Assembly (NCBI GenBank): GCA_025210265.1
Contig: JAOASD010000014.1
Span: forward strand, 1 to 55,452
Length of the DNA: 55,452 nt
Source: Pelagimonas sp.
Lineage (GTDB): Bacteria > Pseudomonadota > Alphaproteobacteria > Rhodobacterales > Rhodobacteraceae
Direction of reading: 5' to 3'
Position numbers and translations under genes: made by a program. The notes beneath the pieces are model-generated. The model was given only the letters and a program-made list of their open reading frames with translations. It was not told where the DNA came from and did not search any database. Shown here one piece after another: positions 51,877-55,452 of this stretch (the stretch's first letter is position 1; each line of letters begins with the position of its first letter).

Positions 51877-53655
51877 ATGCAATGGATCGAGCTGAGCCAG
51901 ACAGGGCAGGCGGGCGTCGCCCTGGCCGTGGTGATCATCATGTTCGTGCTGTTTGTGCGCGAAACCTACCCGGTCGAAGTCACCGCGATTGGCGGCGTGG
52001 CCGCGCTGCTTTTGCTGGGCATTCTGCCCTATGAGGCGGCGTTGTCGGTGCTGTCCAACCCTGCCCCCTGGACCATTGCGGCGATGTTCATCGTCATGGG
52101 GGCGCTGGTGCGCACAGGCGCGTTGGATGTATTTACGCGTTTTGCACAGGAACAGGTGGCGATCCGGCCCCGCATCGCCATGGCGGGGATTCTGGCTGTT
52201 GTGGTTGTGGCTTCGGCTTTTATGAACAACACGCCGGTGGTTGTGGTCATGCTGCCGGTCTTTGTGCAGATTGCCAAGGCGCTGGGTGTTGCGCCGTCTA
52301 AATTGCTGATTCCGCTGTCTTATGCGGCGATCCTTGGGGGCACAACCACGCTGATTGGCACATCGACCAACCTGCTGGTGGATGGTGTGGCGCGCACGCA
52401 GGGGCTTGCGCCTTTTACTATTTTTGAGGTCACGCCGCTGGCGCTGATCCTGGTGGTGTTCGGCATGGCCTATATCTATGTGGCCCAGCGGTACCTGCTG
52501 CCCGAGCGCACGTCCATGGCGGGGATGTTGTCGGACCGCTCTAAGATGAAATTCTTTACCGAGGCGGTGATCCCCCCGGAATCCGATCTGATTGGGCGCG
52601 AAGTACTGGGCGTGCAGCTGTTCAAGCGCGACGGTGTGCGATTGATCGACGTGATCCGGGGTGATGAATCGCTGCGCCGCAATATGGATGGGGTCGAACT
52701 GCAGGTCGGGGACCGCGTGGTTCTGCGCACCCAGATGACCGAATTGCTGAGCCTGCAGCGCAACAAATCGCTGAAACGCGTGGATCAGGTTTCGGCCAAG
52801 GAAACCTCGACTGTCGAGGTGCTGATCACGCCGGGCTGCAAGATGATCGGGCGCAGCCTGGGGGCGCTGCGCCTGCGTCGTCGGTTCGGGGTCTATCCGC
52901 TGGCGGTGCATCGCCGGAACCAGAATATCGGTCGGCAGCTGGATCAGCTGGTGGTGCGCGTGGGCGATACGCTGCTGCTGGAAGGCGCGCCGGATGACAT
53001 TCAGCGCCTCGCGGATGAAATGGATCTGGTCGATGTGACCCAGCCTTCGGCACGGGCGTTCCGCCGCAGCCATGCGCCCATCGCGCTGGTGGCGCTGGTT
53101 GGGATCGTGGCGCTGTCGGCGCTGGGGGTTGCGCCGATCCTGTCCCTGACGGTGATCGCGGTGGCGGCTGTGCTGCTGTCGCGCTGCATTGATGCGGATG
53201 AGGCGTTTTCCTTTGTCGAGGGACGCCTGCTGGCGTTGATCTTTGCGATGCTGGCCATTGGTGCGGCGTTGCAGGCCACGGGCGCGGTGCAGTTGATTGC
53301 GCAGTCTATCGCGCCCTGGATGGCGACTCTGCCGCCGCCGGTGCTGATCTGGGCGGTGTATGTGCTGACCTCGGTGTTGACGGAATCGGTGTCCAACAAT
53401 GCGGTGGCCGTGGTGGTCACGCCGATTGCGATTTCGCTGGCGCAGGAAATTGGTGTGGATCCGCGCCCGCTGGTGGTGGCGGTGATGGTCGCAGCGTCCT
53501 GCAGCTTTGCCACGCCGATCGGGTATCAGACCAACACGCTGGTCTATGGTCCGGGCGGGTACAAGTTTTCCGATTTCCTGAAGGTCGGATTGCCGTTGAA
53601 TATCAGCATCGGGGTTTTGTCGGCGCTGTTGATCCCGTTGTTCTGGCCGCTGTGA
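51877..53655 (+). CDS. SLC13-type permease with two TrkA-C domains
   Basis: A 592-residue inner-membrane transporter. N-terminal helices (about 12-190) hold the family signature SAFMNNTPVVVVMLP and a GTSTNLLVDG loop; two TrkA-C (RCK_C) domains occupy about 210-385 (KFFTEAVIPPESDLIGREVL and the second from TSTVEVLITPGCKMIGRSLG). A second helix set from about 395 carries TESVSNNAVAVVVTP. The internal pseudo-repeat is typical of divalent-anion:Na+ symporters; sulfate or organic acids are candidates. ATG at 51877 is used because the leading 39 residues of the longer frame look uncoded. Confidence 0.9.
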   Translation: MQWIELSQTGQAGVALAVVIIMFVLFVRETYPVEVTAIGGVAALLLLGILPYEAALSVLSNPAPWTIAAMFIVMGALVRTGALDVFTRFAQEQVAIRPRIAMAGILAVVVVASAFMNNTPVVVVMLPVFVQIAKALGVAPSKLLIPLSYAAILGGTTTLIGTSTNLLVDGVARTQGLAPFTIFEVTPLALILVVFGMAYIYVAQRYLLPERTSMAGMLSDRSKMKFFTEAVIPPESDLIGREVLGVQLFKRDGVRLIDVIRGDESLRRNMDGVELQVGDRVVLRTQMTELLSLQRNKSLKRVDQVSAKETSTVEVLITPGCKMIGRSLGALRLRRRFGVYPLAVHRRNQNIGRQLDQLVVRVGDTLLLEGAPDDIQRLADEMDLVDVTQPSARAFRRSHAPIALVALVGIVALSALGVAPILSLTVIAVAAVLLSRCIDADEAFSFVEGRLLALIFAMLAIGAALQATGAVQLIAQSIAPWMATLPPPVLIWAVYVLTSVLTESVSNNAVAVVVTPIAISLAQEIGVDPRPLVVAVMVAASCSFATPIGYQTNTLVYGPGGYKFSDFLKVGLPLNISIGVLSALLIPLFWPL

Positions 53656-53679
53656 CATGCGCGTTTTGGCGGATGGGAC

Positions 53680-53704
53680 GGTGGGTTGAAAACCCACCTT
53701 ACGG
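53680..53704. repeat. Palindromic intergenic repeat, copy D
   Basis: GGTGGGTTGAAAACCCACC then TTACGG. Nearly identical to copy A, with the final CTACGG changed to TTACGG. Only 6 bp from copy E, which is in the opposite direction. 24 bp after the transporter stop. Confidence 0.9.
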
Positions 53705-53710
53705 CAGATC

Positions 53711-53734
53711 GGTAGGGTGGGTTTATAACCCACC
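53711..53734. repeat. Palindromic intergenic repeat, copy E
   Basis: GGTAGGGTGGGTTTATAACC then CACC: the reverse orientation of copies A, C and D. Together, D and E form a two-unit inverted pair of about 55 bp between the transporter and the L25 gene. Confidence 0.9.
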
Positions 53735-53860
53735 ATGGATGCGCCCTGAGCGTGATGGCAGGGAAAGCCCTTGCCAAACGGGGCAAACCGGTCTATCGCG
53801 CGGGCTTCATGCGGGGTGACAGCCTTGGAGGCACCCCGGTTTATCAAATGGAGAAATATC

Positions 53861-54487
53861 ATGGCAAATGAGATTCCCGATCTCACAGCTCAGGAACGTA
53901 CGGGGACAGGCAAGGGCGCCGCTCGTCAGGCACGTCGTGACGGTCTGGTTCCGGGTGTGGTTTACGGTGGCGACGTGGCCCCGCTGGCCATCAACATCCC
54001 CTTCAACGAACTGCTGAAGCGCCTGAAGAAAGGCCGTTTCAAGTCGACCCTGTTCAACCTGCAGGTTGAAGGCCAGGAAGACGTGCGCGTGATCTGCCGC
54101 GACGTGCAGCGCGACAAGGTCAAAGATCTGCCGACTCACGTTGATTTCATGCGCCTGCGCCGCACTTCGAAAATCAACCTGTTCATCCCGGTTGAGTTCA
54201 TCAACGAAGAAGCGGCCCCCGGCATCAAAAAGGGTGGCGTTCTGACCGTTGTCCGCCCCGAGGTCGAGCTGGTTGTGACCGCCGGTGACATCCCCGAAAA
54301 GCTGGTTGTTGACATGACCGGTCTGAATGTGGGCGACACCATCAACATTTCCGCGATCGAGCTGCCGGCCGGCACCAAGCCGACCATCGACCGTGACTTT
54401 GTTGTGGCCAATATCTCGGCTCCGTCGGGTCTGCGTTCGTCCGAAGCCGAAGAAGGCGAAGAGGGCGAAGACGCCGCAGAGGCATAA
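53861..54487 (+). CDS. rplY: Ribosomal protein L25/Ctc
   Basis: A 208-residue 5S rRNA-binding protein with the N-terminal L25 domain (about 8-95: [21 protein letters not shown], then [12 protein letters not shown]) and the CTC-type C-terminal beta domain ([17 protein letters not shown]), ending in an acidic tail [15 protein letters not shown] at 53861 ([11 protein letters not shown]) has a GAGAAAT ribosome region. The strong Thr/Asp/Asn codon bias is that of a highly expressed gene. Confidence 0.95.
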   Translation: MANEIPDLTAQERTGTGKGAARQARRDGLVPGVVYGGDVAPLAINIPFNELLKRLKKGRFKSTLFNLQVEGQEDVRVICRDVQRDKVKDLPTHVDFMRLRRTSKINLFIPVEFINEEAAPGIKKGGVLTVVRPEVELVVTAGDIPEKLVVDMTGLNVGDTINISAIELPAGTKPTIDRDFVVANISAPSGLRSSEAEEGEEGEDAAEA

Positions 54488-54526
54488 GTCTTTTCCGGTC
54501 CTTTGGGCCGGTGCCGCAAGACAAGG

Positions 54527-54561
54527 AAAGACCCCCGCGCATCGTGCCGGGGGTCTTTTTT
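54527..54561. terminator. Intrinsic terminator after rplY
   Basis: Perfect 11-bp arms AAAGACCCCCG (54527-54537) and CGGGGGTCTTT (54548-54558), loop of 10 nt, then T to 54561. The A-rich start lets it also act on the minus strand for the hydrolase ending at 54580. Confidence 0.92.
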
Positions 54562-54579
54562 GTTGGGGTCTGAACCTGA

Positions 54580-55272
54580 TTATAGCGTGATGGGGGTCAT
54601 CACCTGCGGTTCGATCACATCCACGCCGGGCAGCCCGTCGGCCAGCGCCTCGGCGGATTGTTCCAGCAGGGGGAAGGTGCGGTAATGGCAGGGGATCACG
54701 GTCTTGAAATCGAAATAGCGCCGGGCCGCATAGGCGGCGAGCTCCATATCCATGGTGAAATAGCCGCCTGCGGACAGGATGCCGATATCGGGTTTGTAGA
54801 AATCCCCGATCCAGTCCATGTCGGCCATGACCGTGGTGTCGCCGGAAAAATACAGGCAGCGGCCTTCGCCGCGCAGGATATAGCCGATCTCGGCTCCCAT
54901 ATAGGCTGCGCGCCCATCGACCTCGATGGAGGAACTGTGCGAGGCCGGGACCATATTCACCGACACATCGCCAAATTGCAGTGTGCCGCCTTTGTTGAAA
55001 GCGTGGCCTTCGACAGCGCCAAGCGCGAACAGGTGTTGGGCCAGCTCATACATGGCGGTGACGGGCGCGCCGGTCTGTTGCGAGATCTCGACAATATCGG
55101 CGGTGTGGTCGAAATGCCCATGGGTGACAAGGATCTGGGTCGCGCCTTTGGTCGCGGCGGCGCTGTCCTGGTCTTCCATCATCGGGTTGCCAGTGAGCCA
55201 TGGGTCGATCAGCAGGATCTGATCCCCGATTTCAATGCGAAAGGATCCGTGGCCCAGCCAGAGGATATTCAT
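54580..55272 (-). CDS. Metal-dependent hydrolase (UPF0173 type)
   Basis: A 230-residue metallo-beta-lactamase-fold protein: THGHFDHTADIV gives the HxHxDH zinc motif, then VPASHSSS, FSGDTTVMADM and a final CHYRTFPLL, the order typical of UPF0173 (YtkL-like) hydrolases. Start at MNILWLGHGSF, 21 codons inside the longest frame. Converges on rplY; substrate unknown. Confidence 0.93.
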   Translation of the reverse strand: MNILWLGHGSFRIEIGDQILLIDPWLTGNPMMEDQDSAAATKGATQILVTHGHFDHTADIVEISQQTGAPVTAMYELAQHLFALGAVEGHAFNKGGTLQFGDVSVNMVPASHSSSIEVDGRAAYMGAEIGYILRGEGRCLYFSGDTTVMADMDWIGDFYKPDIGILSAGGYFTMDMELAAYAARRYFDFKTVIPCHYRTFPLLEQSAEALADGLPGVDVIEPQVMTPITL

Positions 55273-55339
55273 GTAAAAGCTCCCTGAATGTGATTTTGAT
55301 GGGGCTACCCTAGCAGGGCAGTGTGGGACGTCCATATCT

Positions 55340-55452
<113 letters not shown>

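Noticed and set aside
51724-53886. 720-residue open frame opposite the SLC13 permease
   Set aside because: Gln/Arg/His-rich repetitive composition typical of a shadow frame; the plus-strand transporter with its motifs explains the region.

Overview
The window looks like one complete short-read contig of an alphaproteobacterium of the Roseobacter group (Rhodobacteraceae). This is inferred from high GC, dense minus-strand operons with ATGA overlaps, a SelD fused to an FAD oxidoreductase, TIGR00282/YmdB, 2Fe-2S ferredoxin and L25 genes of typical alphaproteobacterial type, and the GTAGGGTGGGTT intergenic repeats. Both ends run into homopolymer (poly-C left, poly-G right) that is almost certainly a sequencing artefact. 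No species can be named from the sequence alone.

Layout. 1-2.9 kb: an AT-richer scar of a mobile region abutting the 3' end of tRNA-Phe(GAA), holding two unknown genes, an IS66 transposase tail and two broken tyrosine-recombinase genes. 3.2-6.5 kb: convergent, overlapping selenium genes (mnmH/selU and an FAD-oxidoreductase-SelD fusion). 6.6-13.1 kb: a nine-gene, translationally coupled chemotaxis operon (STAS, cheY, cheA, cheW, cheR, cheY, a small helical protein with a CheZ-like DxxxQ motif, cheB, cheD). 13.4-22.4 kb: a myo-inositol catabolic cluster, divergent around a LacI-type palindrome (iolD-iolC-iolB-aldolase on minus; iolG-iolE-second dehydrogenase on plus), with its likely LacI-family repressor, whose own upstream region has the same palindrome. 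22.7-24.4 kb: a PIG-L deacetylase with duplicated cadherin-like modules. 24.6-34 kb: fatty acid/acyl-CoA degradation genes (FadB-like, thiolase, GST, two acyl-CoA dehydrogenases) with two MerR regulators. 34.1-36.4 kb: two PaaI thioesterases and a MATE exporter.

36.5-43.4 kb: trpB and trpA, separated by an AraC regulator/SDR pair, a TA-flanked MITE-like element, pth and ppk2. 43.6-46.8 kb: an H-NOX gas sensor with a hybrid histidine kinase, divergent from a lactate dehydrogenase that has a strong palindrome just before its start codon. 47.1-55.3 kb: housekeeping genes: a Do-type periplasmic protease, a peptidoglycan-binding lipoprotein, ferredoxin, a VCBS protein, a YmdB-like phosphodiesterase, an SLC13/TrkA-C transporter, ribosomal protein L25 and a metallo-beta-lactamase-fold hydrolase.

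Best leads for something undescribed: the 119-residue chemotaxis protein (possible minimal CheZ-like phosphatase) sharing a Glu-Leu-Phe C-terminus with CheD; the acidic PIG-L/cadherin-like protein; the MITE-like element with nested stem-loops; and the paired pth/ppk2 stop codons that each sit in the loop of a perfect hairpin.
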